DNA of 64,000 bases from Nissolia schottii (Eukaryota; Streptophyta; Magnoliopsida; Fabales; Fabaceae). Shown one piece after another: positions 1 through 10,406 of this stretch. The position numbers and the translations under genes were made by a program. Below the pieces are notes generated by a model, which was not told the DNA's origin, did not search any database, and saw only the letters and a list, made by a program, of their open reading frames with translations. Numbering within the stretch: position 1 is the first letter of the stretch; every line of letters starts with the position of its first letter. Location of the stretch: assembly GCA_003254905.1 (NCBI GenBank), contig QANU01020160.1, forward strand, positions 28,724 to 92,723, in the 5' to 3' direction.

Positions 1-300
1 TTCTACAGGCGATTTATCAAGGATTTTTCAAAGATCGCCAAACCCCTCAGCAACCTTCTAAACAAGGATTCTCTGTTTTTTTTTATGATAGCTGTCTAAA
101 TGCATTCAATGCATATTAAAAGCAAGTTTGACCTCTGCTCCAATAATCACTGCACCGGATTGGAACAACGATTTTGAACTAATGTGCGATGCAAGTGATT
201 ATGCTATTGGAATTGTCTTAGGTCAAAAGAAAGATAAGGTATTCCACGCCATACACTATGGTAGCAAGGTCTTAAATGAAGCACATATTAATTATGCTAT
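1..300 (+). pseudogene. RT C-terminus / RNase H start of the Ty3/gypsy pol, decayed
   Basis: Bases 1-75 read FYRRFIKDFSKIAKPLSNLL, the conserved block after the RT active site in Ty3/gypsy pol. From 128 another frame reads APIITAPDW followed by FELMCDASDYAIGIVLGQ, the start of RNase H with its first catalytic Asp (CDASD), and continues to VLNEAHINYA. At least two frameshifts and in-frame stops lie between 75 and 140, near a T9 run, so this part of pol is not translatable. The frame is cut at base 300 by the inserted LTR and resumes at 1888 with [15 protein letters not shown]. Confidence 0.85.
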
Positions 301-1882
301 TGATAAGTGGATTTTACACCCTATCTTATTACTCTATAAATGAACAATGCATACTAAAAATGTGTGGGTTTAGTATTTAATCAATATGTTTTTGCACATT
401 ATCCTCTTTGAGAGAAAATTAAGGAAAACGGCAAGTTCAAGTATTATTTTCTTAAAATTTAATGTGTATATTTCTTTTGTAGTTTTCTATTTTAATTGTA
501 GGAAATGAATGTTCAAGAGGATCATCGAAGATATGAAGAGAAGATGTGGCCAAGGGCAAAAGAGGAAAGAAAAAGAAGCAAAAATGGCGAATTACAGCAA
601 GACCGCTCAGCAGTTAAACAGGCACCGCTCAGCAAAACTGAAGCAAGAATGCTCAGCGGTTAACAAGCACCGCTCAGCGGAAATGAAGCAACCGCTCAGC
701 GTTAAACCCTTGCCGTTGAGCGAAAGTACCCCAGAGCCACTTGCATCGGCACATTTATTGCGCCACCCTAGCGCCAGCTCAGATTGCGGCGCCACCCTGC
801 AAAAGCTGACCGGAGCATTTAATACGCCATGTAAGCCTCCGGAATTGACCTGACCGCTCAGCTCCACCGCCTCGCCGCTCAGCGAAAAGCCCCAAACAGC
901 TCAGCGGTGGTACTAAACCGCTGAGCGGTGCCCTCGGATTTTGGCCTATAAATAGAGGGCCAAGGCTCTCATTTGAGGCATCACCCACCATCCCTTCCAC
1001 CACCCATCCAAGTTCTCCTAGCCTAGAGAACATCTTCCTCCTCCTTTATTTTCCACACTTTTTCCATTTTATTTTGTGCATTTTTGGTTTATGTTAGAGT
1101 GCTTTGTAATCTTTCAAGAATTGTAACGAAGTTCTGCCGAATTATATCCAGGTTCTATTGTTTCAATCCTCCATTGTCATTTATTCTTTCTTTCTCTTTA
1201 CTTATTATGAGTTTTAATTCTCCACCCATGGAGGAGTAGTTTCTTAATATCTTGCATGCGATAACTATAGATTAAGATTAATTCGAGGTCTTGCGCTTAA
1301 TAATTATGCATGAATTGTTCCACCCTTAATTAATGATATAGCGATTGCATGTTATTAGTTAAGGTTAAATCTAAGTTAATGAATCTTAACGATTGTATGA
1401 TTTATTAAACTATGATTAAGGAACTTTTGGAGAACTAATTAGATTTAATTAGGTTGTGCAATTGGTACATAAATTAATATGGGTTTTAATGCTGAGATCT
1501 TGGTTTTAATACCTGTATTAATAAATGCGTAGGGGATTGACGATCGTAGTCTCTTAAGTGAATTGCATATTAGTTAGAGATTTCAACTAATAAACAACAT
1601 CTCCTTCCATGAATAATTAATTAGGAACCAATGAGAATTAATCCTTGATCTAGAAATGCCGTATGCAGGATATTGCTTTTACCATTGTTGACTTACTCGC
1701 ATTTTAATTTCTCTTTATTCATCAAAACAAACCCCCCTGATTTAGTTAACATTAATTGGTTCTAAATTGCTTCTTTGGGAGACGACCTAGGTTAACCCCT
1801 TTACTACGTTCTTGAGGTTTTCTTGGTTTATAAATTATTATTTGATCGCGCACTAAAATTAACGACGTTTTGGTAAGCGTCA
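301..1882 (+). mobile_element. Solo LTR (1,582 bp) inside the older element's RNase H
   Basis: It starts TGATAAGTGG and ends GCGTCA, giving the expected TG...CA ends. The pentamer GCTAT is present immediately outside both ends (296-300 and 1883-1887), a perfect 5-bp target-site duplication. Removing the segment and one GCTAT joins NYAI to [11 protein letters not shown] and restores the normal RNase H reading order. The LTR has a TATAAATAG box at 947-955 in the context TTGGCC-TATAAATAGAGG, preceded by a cluster of CCGCTCAGCGG-like motifs (603-927). No internal coding region remains, so this is a recombination product. It is related to the 3' LTR at 7353-8867, which shares the TATA context, the motif cluster and a GGAGACGAC block near the 3' end. 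Confidence 0.9.
603..927 (+). promoter_or_regulatory. CCGCTCAGCGG motif cluster upstream of the solo-LTR TATA box
   Basis: About nine copies, full or partial, of CCGCTCAGCGG or its reverse complement CCGCTGAGCGG occur here, for example at 670-680 (perfect), 692-701, 874-883, 897-907 and 917-927 (perfect, opposite orientation). Each is a 5-bp palindrome around one central base. The cluster ends about 20 bp before TATAAATAG at 947. Its position suggests an upstream element of the LTR promoter; that role is inference. Confidence 0.55.
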
Positions 1883-1900
1883 GCTATACCTGAGAAAGAA

Positions 1901-3496
1901 TTGCTAGCAATAGTATATGCGTTGGAAAAATTTGGGAGCTACCTAAGTGGCTCGAAGGTGGTGGTTATATATACAGACCACGCAACCATTAAGTATTTCC
2001 TAACAAAGGCTGATAGTAAGCCAAGATTGATACGTTGGATTCTCTTGTTGCAGGAATTTAATTTGGATATTAAATACAAAAGTGGCAAGGAGAACCTGGT
2101 GGCAGACCATCTATCCAGGTTAATGAATCCAAAGGTAACTGTCAAAGAGGCAGAAATTGTAGAAGAATTTCCTGATGAGAAGTTATTTCTCATCAAAACA
2201 AAGCCATGGTTTGCAAATATGGCCAACTACAAAGCTGCAAATGTGCTTCTTGAAGACCTAAACCACCATCAAAGAAAGAAGTCCCTTCGAGATGCTAATT
2301 ACTATGTATGGGATGATCCACACTTGTTCAAAATTGGAGCTGACGGCTTGCTACGCAAATATGTAGCAAATGGGGAAACTAGTAGCATCTTATGGCATTG
2401 CCATAATTCTCCTTGTGGTGGGCACTACAAAGGAGAGATGACAGCTGCCAAAGTCCTCCAATCTGGCTTTTATTGGCCCACTCTGTTCAAGGATGCTTAT
2501 GTGAATGTGAAAAATTGTGATGCATGTCAGAGAGCAGGAGGAATTGGAAAGAGAAATGAAATGCCGCTCCAGAACATCATAGAAGTTGAAATCTTTGACA
2601 GCTGGGGTATGGATTTCATGGGACCATTTACACCATCATTTGGCAATGAATACATTTTGGTAGCTGTTGAATATGTGTCCAAGTGGGTAGAGGCAGTGGC
2701 CACTCCCAAAGCTGATGGGAAACCAGTGATCATATTCCTGAAGAAGAACATATTCGATAGCTTTGGAGCACCAAGAGTGATGATCAGTGATGGTGGATCC
2801 CACTTTGTGAATGCTCAACTGGGCAAAGCATTGGAGCATTATGGAGTGAAGCACAAGGTGGCTTCACCTTACCATCCACAGTCCAACAGGCAAGCAGAAG
2901 TTTCAAATAGGGACATTAAAAGAATTCTGGAGAAAACAGTTTCAAGTTCCCGAAAGGATTGGTCTCAGGAGTTGGATGATGCTCTGTGGGCATATAGAAC
3001 TGCCTATAAAGCCCCAACAGTATTAACTCCGTTCCAATTGGTTTATGGCAAATCGTGCCATTTGCCAATAGACCTAGAACATAAAGCATACTGGGCCCTG
3101 AAATTTCTGAACTTTGATTTGAATTGTGCAGGTGACAAAAGAAAGACCCAGTTACATCAACTAGAGGAGTTAAGGTTGCAAGCATACAACTCTAACAAGC
3201 TCTACAAGGGCAAAGTGAAGAAGTATCATGACTGTAAGATCACGGCAAGAAACTTCCATTCGGGCCAACAAGTGCTCCTGTTTAATTCCAAGTTGAGGTT
3301 ATTCCCTGGAAAATTGAGGACAAAATGGTCATGCCCCTTTGTAATCAAGGAAGTGAAACCTTACGGGGCTGTGGAGCTTTGGAATGCCGATAAGAAAGCA
3401 ACTTGGGTGGTAAATGGACAAAGACTCAAACCATACCTTGGGGAAAACACACAAAGCCTTAAACCTATGGTGGCCTATTTGGACAAACCATGCTGA
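1901..3496 (+). CDS. RNase H C-terminus and integrase of the Ty3/gypsy pol (open frame, 531 codons)
   Basis: This is the pol C-terminus. Residues 1-73 finish RNase H ([14 protein letters not shown], then [12 protein letters not shown]). Residues about 166-211 form the integrase HHCC zinc-binding domain ([11 protein letters not shown] followed by NCDACQR). The catalytic core has D238 (WGMDFMGP), D297 (SDGGSHF) and E333 (QAEVSN). D297 and E333 are separated by 35 residues, the D,D35E spacing. The C-terminus (about 440-500) looks like the usual integrase tail. The usual HPQTNGQAE reads HPQSNRQAE here. The ATG at 1901 is internal: the frame really enters from 1888, and the solo LTR separates it from the rest of pol. 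It stays open for 1.6 kb although upstream pol is broken. Probably non-functional in place. Confidence 0.88.
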   Translation: MLAIVYALEKFGSYLSGSKVVVIYTDHATIKYFLTKADSKPRLIRWILLLQEFNLDIKYKSGKENLVADHLSRLMNPKVTVKEAEIVEEFPDEKLFLIKTKPWFANMANYKAANVLLEDLNHHQRKKSLRDANYYVWDDPHLFKIGADGLLRKYVANGETSSILWHCHNSPCGGHYKGEMTAAKVLQSGFYWPTLFKDAYVNVKNCDACQRAGGIGKRNEMPLQNIIEVEIFDSWGMDFMGPFTPSFGNEYILVAVEYVSKWVEAVATPKADGKPVIIFLKKNIFDSFGAPRVMISDGGSHFVNAQLGKALEHYGVKHKVASPYHPQSNRQAEVSNRDIKRILEKTVSSSRKDWSQELDDALWAYRTAYKAPTVLTPFQLVYGKSCHLPIDLEHKAYWALKFLNFDLNCAGDKRKTQLHQLEELRLQAYNSNKLYKGKVKKYHDCKITARNFHSGQQVLLFNSKLRLFPGKLRTKWSCPFVIKEVKPYGAVELWNADKKATWVVNGQRLKPYLGENTQSLKPMVAYLDKPC

Positions 3497-4616
3497 AAGT
3501 AAAACAGACGTCAAACTAATGACGTTAAAAGAGCCCTTCCTAGGAGGCAACCCAGTGTTTGTAAGTTATCATATTTCTAGATTTCAATTAAGTTTAAGTC
3601 TGCATGTAATTTTACTGGTGAAATTGAAGGATTTGGAACATCAAGGTATAAGGTGGTTGTAGTCGCCACATGGGAACCAAAAGAGACCAAGGTATGCATC
3701 TTTTCATATCTTTTGCTCGTACTATGTAAGTAAGCTTTCAACAAATAAAAAAGGGCAAGAACAATGCATACAAAGGTCAAATATAGCCTTAAGACAACTT
3801 CTCGGCACAAGTTCCTTAGGCGATAAATGACTTTTGGCATTGATTGGTTATGTGTCATGAAGTCTTAACAAGTCTTGACATTTTAAACTTGGTAAACAAG
3901 TTACAAATTGGCCATAATAGGGCTCAATTGAGAAATTCTGTTCAAATAAGCCCAATTATGCGATCCTTAGGTTTAGCTAAGTTAGAAATGTCATTTGTAC
4001 CCAACCAAACCAATTTCTACCCTTTGGAAATAGCCACAATGCAAAATGACCTTTAAAAGGGCCTGGATGCCAAGAACTTACAATTCTTGCAATCTTAAGT
4101 CGTGGACAAGTTTTAAATACAAATTCAAAGGGAAAGAACCACTTACAAGGCCTTGAAACAAAGAATTGTAAAATTTGACCTCAAAGATGCACAAAATGTC
4201 CATTTGATGCATACTAGGACAAAATGGTTAAATATTTAAGGCAAAACAAATTGGGCACATTGGACAGTTCCTAAAGAGGCAGGGGAACATAATGAAATGG
4301 CATAAGGTTGGCCAAAGTTAGGCCATCCTCAAAAGATCATCAAAAGTGCCAAAACATTTTCAGGTTCTGATAGAGCTCAGCGGACAGCTGATACCACTGA
4401 GCGGCCTATACCAGAAATAGAATGTATATTTAATTTTCCCAGATACCGCTCAGCGGCCTGGGACCATAACTTAAAAATCGAGGCCCTCGTCACAGGGCCA
4501 TTTCAAAACACACACTCCCATTCTCTCGTTCCCTCTCTCGACGCCCAACGAAACGCGAGCAACCCCGAGGTTTTGCCCCCTCCCATTCGCCTTCATCCTT
4601 CCTCATTATCATCATC
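3497..4616 (+). other. Spacer between integrase and the extra ORF of the retrotransposon
   Basis: No coding frame of note. Three CCGCTCAGCGG-like motifs lie at about 4375-4385, 4395-4405 and 4446-4457, followed by GAGGCCCTCGTCACAGGGCC (4481-4500) and a CT-rich leader-like stretch before the ATG at 4617. The layout resembles the promoter part of the LTRs, but I see no TATA box. Confidence 0.5.
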
Positions 4617-5890
4617 ATGCCTCGTATCAAACAGAGAGCAAAGAGAGTTCATGCGGAGGAAGCCACGCCCTCTCAGGGCTATGACACCGACAAATTCATT
4701 TCTTATGAAGCCTAGCAGATGTACCTCAAGATCAAGAACAAAAACATCCTCCCGAAAGGATTGTTAATCTCTGAGAAGACCAATTCCCAGAATTTCAAGA
4801 TGAGTTGATGAAAAGGAATTGGGGAATGGTCGCCGAGCCACGAAAGTCCTACCATTCGGAGATAGTTCACTAATTCTACGTCAATGCTTGTTCTACACTA
4901 GAGACACTCGGCTACCGTTACTCAATCGTTAATGGGATCCAAGTTTCTTTTGACAAAGAAGTCATTAATGATATGCTGGGCAGACCTTGGGACGGAACCC
5001 AGCCATGCCAGTTCCAACTCATGCTCGACGACAATGCTTTCTCCGACAATGTACGACAGGCATTAATTATCCCAGGCATTCCTCTGCGACTATCACTGGA
5101 ACCATAAAGCGGTATTGCATGCGTCGAATTACCGTGATTTGGACATCGTTCATCCTTTGGAACATCTGTCCTAATCCGCATGCGTCCGATCTTCCGGCCT
5201 ACAAATGCCGCCTGTTGTGGTCCATTCTCCAGCAACACCCAATCGACATTGCTGGCATCATGTCATCTGTCATTGCTGAAGCAGTAGACAAGAAAGCTAC
5301 AACTATGGTATTACCGTCCCTAATCGCTGCTCTTTGTATTTCCTGCGGTGCTTATGATATGCAGGACGAAACCCATGAAACGGAGCTCAATAAGTTCAAT
5401 GTGGTGTATATCAACACTTACTGTATTGAACGCCCACTTAGCTTTGCCCTGGAAAAGCTCCATGTCTAGCCGGACCTCCCTGAGCAACCATCGCAGCCAA
5501 CAGAGGCCACTACGTCTCAAACAACACCAAACAATGGTGTTTTGCAGCGGCTAGACAACATCGATAAGGAGGTAGCAACCCAAAGACAACAACAGACCCA
5601 GCTCTCCTAACAACAGCTCCTGCTCTCTCATCAACAACAAATATGCTACTCTGCCATCACAGGCTTCTATCACATTCTCAGCACGCAGTTCAGCTTCAAA
5701 GGGCCCACCCCTGATGACTTCATACGTCAGCATCCATGGCCAGAGGATCGGCCACAGTCTAGCAGGGGGAGGCAGTAGCTGCTGCCGGAGACACCGAGAT
5801 GGAGGACGACGACGAGTCGGAGAGTGCCAATTTCTGATGGAGATAGAAGGAGAGTGGAAAAGAAGAACAGAAAGAGCAATATCTTCAAAA
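4617..5890 (+). pseudogene. Broken extra ORF of Athila-like element (putative plant transposon protein domain type)
   Basis: The frame opens at ATG 4617 with a basic N-terminus (MPRIKQRAKRVHAEE) and meets a TAG near 4713. In a second frame it continues as FQDELMKRNWGMVAEP, then FYVNACSTLETLGYRYSIVN and GIQVSFDKEVINDMLGRPW. From about 5100, in a third frame, it reads TWTSFILWNICPNPHASDLP, LLWSILQQHPIDIAGIMSSV and LPSLIAALC. These blocks match the domain widely annotated as 'putative plant transposon protein' in Athila/Tat-like elements; I recognise it by motif, not by a search. A Gln-rich tail follows (5470-5700). At least three stops and two frameshifts break it. Its place downstream of integrase corresponds to the env-like or extra ORF of Athila elements. 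Its biochemical function is unknown to me. Confidence 0.65.
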
Positions 5891-7335
5891 TTCCCCAGTG
5901 ACATTTTTACAATTCCGTTGTTTTGTTTTACATTCAGTTTTATTTCTATTATTTACTTTTCGTATACGTTATTTTACGTTTTCAGTTACAATTATCGCTT
6001 TGGTTAGTTTTACTTTTGCGTTTAGTCTATTACGCTAACGTTTGGTTGATATTATCAGCTAATATTTTAGGAAATATATTGATAAGATTTTGTTGTCCAG
6101 AGCGCTAAGTACAATTTGGTTCAAATTTTTTGCAAACATTTGGGAGAAAAATTGGACAAACATAAATGAAGCATAAATTGAATAGAATCAAGGGCATGAT
6201 CCAGGAGAGATTAGTATACAATTAGGGATTTTCATAATTGGTTTAAATGTGCTGTTTGTGATAGCTGCATGGGCATAACTTTGAAACTGTCTGATATCAA
6301 GGAAATATAAACAAAGACAATTGAGGGAGTGTAGCCAAACACTGGAAAGATTGAGAGAGTCGCCATTGTTTTATACAGTTGGATTTGTTTGAGTTTCTCA
6401 TTTTTGATAATTGCATGGAAAGGATAAGAAAGGATCAAGGCACTCTGTTCTTTAGTAAACCACCACTCAGCCATAAAGCCTGACCTAGTTAGGATCACCC
6501 CTTGTTACCCATTTTTGAGCTAAACATAAGAAAGTCATTTGTTATAGTCTCTGAACCCAAATGAAAAACAAAAGTGTCCCTTAATTTCTATATTAAGAGA
6601 GCATTTAGGGATTATGACAAAAGATCTAAGTTTGGGGGAAAATGAAATTTTGGCAAATAGTGATGCTACAAGAAAAAGTCAAAGAAGAAAGAACAGAAAG
6701 GTACAATAAAATGAGAAAAAAGGCCTTGATTTCAAAATTCCACAACAAGGAAAAGTGGAAAAAAGAACAAGAAATTGAGAAAAAGAAAAGACAAAAAGAT
6801 GTTGGAAATTGGAGGCTAAGGGAACCAAGGAAAAAAGAGAAAAACAAAAGAGAAAAAGGTTTTAGTGCTCTTTTACATAGAAATACTTCTTATCCAGGAA
6901 AACCAAAGTCTTTTGAAAAGTCAGGCCTCATTACAACCCTATAAAGTCCTTTTGTGATCCTTGATTGACCATGCAATTGTTCAGAATATAGAGACAGGCA
7001 ATAAATCTGATCTGCTATGATTCATTGGTCGACAAATGAGCGATACACTTACCCCATATGCAAATGGCATTCGGAGAGATTATATAAAAAATTTCCATGA
7101 TTGAAAGACATTGAATTAGATGTTTGCCCATTGCATCTACCGTAAGCATAGCATTTTTCCATATTATGAAAAAATTTCCCTAAAACAACAGCATACATCT
7201 TGAAAGGTAATTGCATTTGAACTATGAGATTAATTGCAGCATATTGTTTTGTCCATAAACCTCCTATATGTTTAAAATAGTCTTGTACATATGAATTTTG
7301 AGAACCAATACCTTTTGTTTGAGAACAAACAAAGT
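5891..7335 (+). other. 3' non-coding region of the retrotransposon
   Basis: Long AT-rich region with no conserved protein frame. A polypurine-like TAAGTTTGGGGGAAA occurs at about 6627-6641, some 710 bp before the tract next to the LTR. A Lys/Glu-rich frame at 6642-6944 looks like A-rich low-complexity DNA and not a gene. Confidence 0.5.
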
Positions 7336-7352
7336 CTTAAGTTAGGGGGAGT
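7336..7352 (+). other. Polypurine tract next to the 3' LTR
   Basis: CTTAAGTTAGGGGGAGT lies directly before the TGTTATGT start of the 3' LTR. This is the expected position and composition of the plus-strand priming site of an LTR retrotransposon. Confidence 0.65.
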
Positions 7353-8867
7353 TGTTATGTATTATATTTTAGTACTTTACAAGTTAAAATAATAATCTTT
7401 TTGCTTTTTTAATTCATATATTAACAAAACAGTTTTCCCTATTTTGCAACAAATTCATAAAAAAAGAAAAAGATGGATACTGTAGGATAAAATGATGAAT
7501 ATTACAGATTAAAAAGCCCCAAAGAGAAAGAGGCAAGGAACAAAAGGAAAGACAAGACAAAAACAAGCAAAAAAGGGAAGCAGAAGAGCAGACCGCTCAG
7601 TGGGGGTCCAAGGTCGCTCAACGGTACCTTACTTCAAAGTGAAGTAACTTGAGGAGGAAGCAAGCTCTGCAAGCCACCCTGCAGCCGCACTGACACCGCT
7701 TAGCGCTCTGTACGCCACTCAACGGGGATAGGATAATGTCAGAGCAAAGCCACCTTTTAGAATTGAGAAGACTTCACCACGAAGAAAGCTGCTCCACTCA
7801 GCGAAGCCCTGAGGCCGCTGAGCGGCCTTCGAAGAATTTGGCCTATAAATAGAGGCCTCAGGAGCAGCATTCAGGGGCATTCCTTCCTACACAGAATCCC
7901 TTCTTCCTCATTTTCTCTATCATTGTAGAATCTTAAGAGCATTGTTTCAAGCAACAAAGAGGAGGCCAGGCTAGGAGGCAAGAGAGATCAAGAAGCACGG
8001 TGATCCTTGTCATGACTGCTTGAGAACGTGTTCTGGTGAGTGGTCTTTACCTTGCCTCCATGATCCTCTCTTGTAAGATAATTTTGTAATCTTCTTGTTG
8101 TTGGGATTTTGATCAATGTTATAGCCTAATTGTATCCATGCTACTTTTTGTATGAATGAATATATCTGATTCGTTGATTTACATGACTTGGTTTGTGCCT
8201 AATGCTAGCTATAAGTTCAGCTAATTGAATGTTGTTTTGTAACTTAATGTTGGGAGTGAAAGATACAGTATTAAGTGGGAATCAATTCAATGTTTAATCT
8301 GGTTAACTAAGGCTTGAATCTAAACCTAATTGTCGCGAGTGAAAACTGCTTCAGTAAGGTTGAACTTAAACTATTTCATCTAATAAACTTAATTACTAGA
8401 AAAGAATTAGGATTATTAGTCGCTTTAACATCTGAATTAATGTTGGTTTACTTTGTTAAATTGTGCAAGAAATTGACAGACTAATAAAGCAAACCTAATC
8501 ATCTTATCATGCTTGAGAAAGATGTTTAAGATACGACCTGGTGGCGAAAAATCAAAGGAAAGATAATTCATTTGCATTAAGTTATGAATACAAGAAACTA
8601 TACATGATACAAAACCAAACAAGCTTCCTAACCTACCTCTGATTTGTTGTCATTTTATCTTGTATTTATTTTTCTTTCCTGTCTCTATTTTGAAATCAAT
8701 TCCAAACCATCTACTCTATTGTTTAAATTAACAAACTCAAGAATGGCATTTACCAACTCCCTGTGGAGACGACTATACCCGACTATACTGCAATTGGATT
8801 CCTTGAGGATTTGAAAGCTGTAAAGACGGATATAAAACAACGAGGGTTTAAAAGTAAGCTTTTAACA
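7353..8867 (+). mobile_element. 3' LTR of the Athila-like element (about 1,515 bp)
   Basis: It starts TGTTATGTATT after the purine tract and ends AAGCTTTTAACA, so TG...CA. TATAAATAG is at 7844-7852 in the same TTGGCC-TATAAATAGAGG context as the solo LTR at 947. Diverged CCGCTCAGCGG motifs lie at about 7592-7830, the best being CCGCTGAGCGG at 7816-7826. The CCTGTGGAGACGACTATACC block near the end parallels GGAGACGACCTAGG in the solo LTR. The exact 3' end is inferred from CA and cannot be confirmed without the 5' LTR. Confidence 0.75.
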
Positions 8868-10023
8868 AAATGCACATGAACAAACAATATTAAGCAAATG
8901 AACAAATAACACAAACTTATTAAACAAACCTTTAGGCACAACTAAACAATCAAACTAGCAACACTAAACACACATCAAGACACACATAAAATAAACACAG
9001 AAAAGTAAAATAAACAAATACATTCATACGATTGAGCAAACATTTAAAAATGATTAAACAAACTAAAAAAACCCACATCCAAATCATCAGTAGTAAACCC
9101 CTACTCATTTCCCCCAAATCATACAATGCTGTTCTCACTAAACAAACCCAACCCACACCCAAATCATTAAGAAAACCCCCCATTTATTTTTCTTAATTCT
9201 ACATTTTTGTTCTCACTAAACAAACAATTTTTTTTTTCTATTTTAACAAACTTAATCCCTAAAATAGTAATTTTTTAAAATATCAAAAACAAATCCTCTT
9301 ACATCGCCACTATTCAAAGTTGTTCTTCCATCATCGTTGTCTTAAGTGGGTGGTCTTTGGAGTCAGAGTCGAAGTTGAAGTCGCTGCTCCTTCTTGTCCG
9401 TCGCGGTTTCGTCATGAGTAAGATGTGAATGAGTTTTGGTTTGGTTTGAATTGGGGAAGAGAGGCGAGTGTGTGTGTTACGCGATTTCTTTTAAGTGATG
9501 AGTGAAACTGAGCGACTGGATAAACAGTGAGAGCGAATTATGTGTGGGTATGGGCCAATCTGTATAAATGTGCATGTTGGTGATACGGTGACAACAATTT
9601 TGTTGTACACCTAGCACTATTGCTACAAAAAATAATAAGTTTTTTTGTGTTTACTACTTTCAATACATCAGAGATTTAAAATTCTTACTTTTCAATACAA
9701 CACTTCTAATGTCCTTAGACCTTTTCCCTGTCATTTATGAGGATTGACTCATTCTGCTTTCACTCCTAAATATAGTACATATTTATAATTTATAATCTAT
9801 ATTAACTAAATATTTGAGTTTCTTCCATCTCAACTTTTTTGGAGGAAAATTTCATACCATAGATCAGTAAATTTTTTTCATTATACCGCAAAAAAATAAA
9901 TACTATCAATTTTTTTCATAAACAAATTATCTAAATTTTGATATGTTTTATACAAAATTACTTTCCTATACTTAAAAAATAATTCTTAAATTTTATATGT
10001 TTAAATCTATTATAAATAAATGT

Positions 10024-10056
<33 letters not shown>

Positions 10057-10080
10057 AAAGTCCCATAATATAAAAAAATA
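8868..10080. other. Intergenic region between the retrotransposon and NRPA1
   Basis: 8870-9260 is A/C-rich, with a loosely repeated TAAACAAACCCAACCCAC-type block at about 9055-9240. 9300-9560 is less AT-rich but has no convincing frame. 9600-10060 is very AT-rich and ends in a (TA)n run at about 10032-10057. I see no gene here; the last few hundred bases probably include the NRPA1 promoter. Confidence 0.5.
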
Positions 10081-10098
10081 AAAAGGATTAAAGTTCTT

Positions 10099-10107
10099 AA
10101 ACCCTAA
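10099..10107 (+). promoter_or_regulatory. Telo-box AAACCCTAA upstream of NRPA1
   Basis: A perfect AAACCCTAA lies 300 bp before the NRPA1 start codon, at the boundary between the AT-rich promoter and the CT-rich leader (CTTCTTCTTCTCAAC). Telo-boxes are known near the start sites of plant ribosomal-protein and ribosome-biogenesis genes, which suits a Pol I subunit. That it is functional here is inference. Confidence 0.5.
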
Positions 10108-10406
10108 GTCGATACCCTATTTCCCTCGCTTCTTCTTCTCAACTTTCTGCGTCGCCGTTTGCCGCTGCTTCCCCTCAAGTCGCCGCCTCTTGCAGAAGAA
10201 ATAGAGAAGCCATAAGTGCAGAAAAACCTTGCCTGATTACGAGGCTGCGGTGGTTGCGATTCTCATTGAGCCGCACAGGATATTATGTGCTCCATCTGCG
10301 TTTATCTCCCTGAGAACTGAACTGTATCTGTGTTTCTCTCTCGCAGTTGCAGAACCTTGAGCAGCACCGAACGTAGTGCGTGACGTCATAACTCTTGCCT
10401 CAAGTC

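Larger units (their letters stand above)
1..8867 (+). mobile_element. Athila-like Ty3/gypsy LTR retrotransposon, 5' part outside the window
   Basis: The order read on the + strand is RT/RNase H remnant (1-300), RNase H end plus integrase (1888-3496), a long spacer, a broken extra ORF (about 4617-5890), a non-coding 3' region, a purine tract and a 3' LTR (7353-8867). pol before an additional 3' ORF and a long 3' non-coding region is the arrangement of Athila-type elements. The 5' LTR, primer-binding site, gag and protease lie upstream of the window, so LTR divergence and the target duplication cannot be checked here. A solo LTR (301-1882) interrupts it. Many stops and frameshifts show the copy is dead. 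Confidence 0.85.

Noticed and set aside
6642..6944. Lys/Glu-rich 100-codon frame in the retrotransposon 3' region
   Set aside because: Explained by A/G-rich composition; no recognisable domain and no position-specific conservation that I can see.
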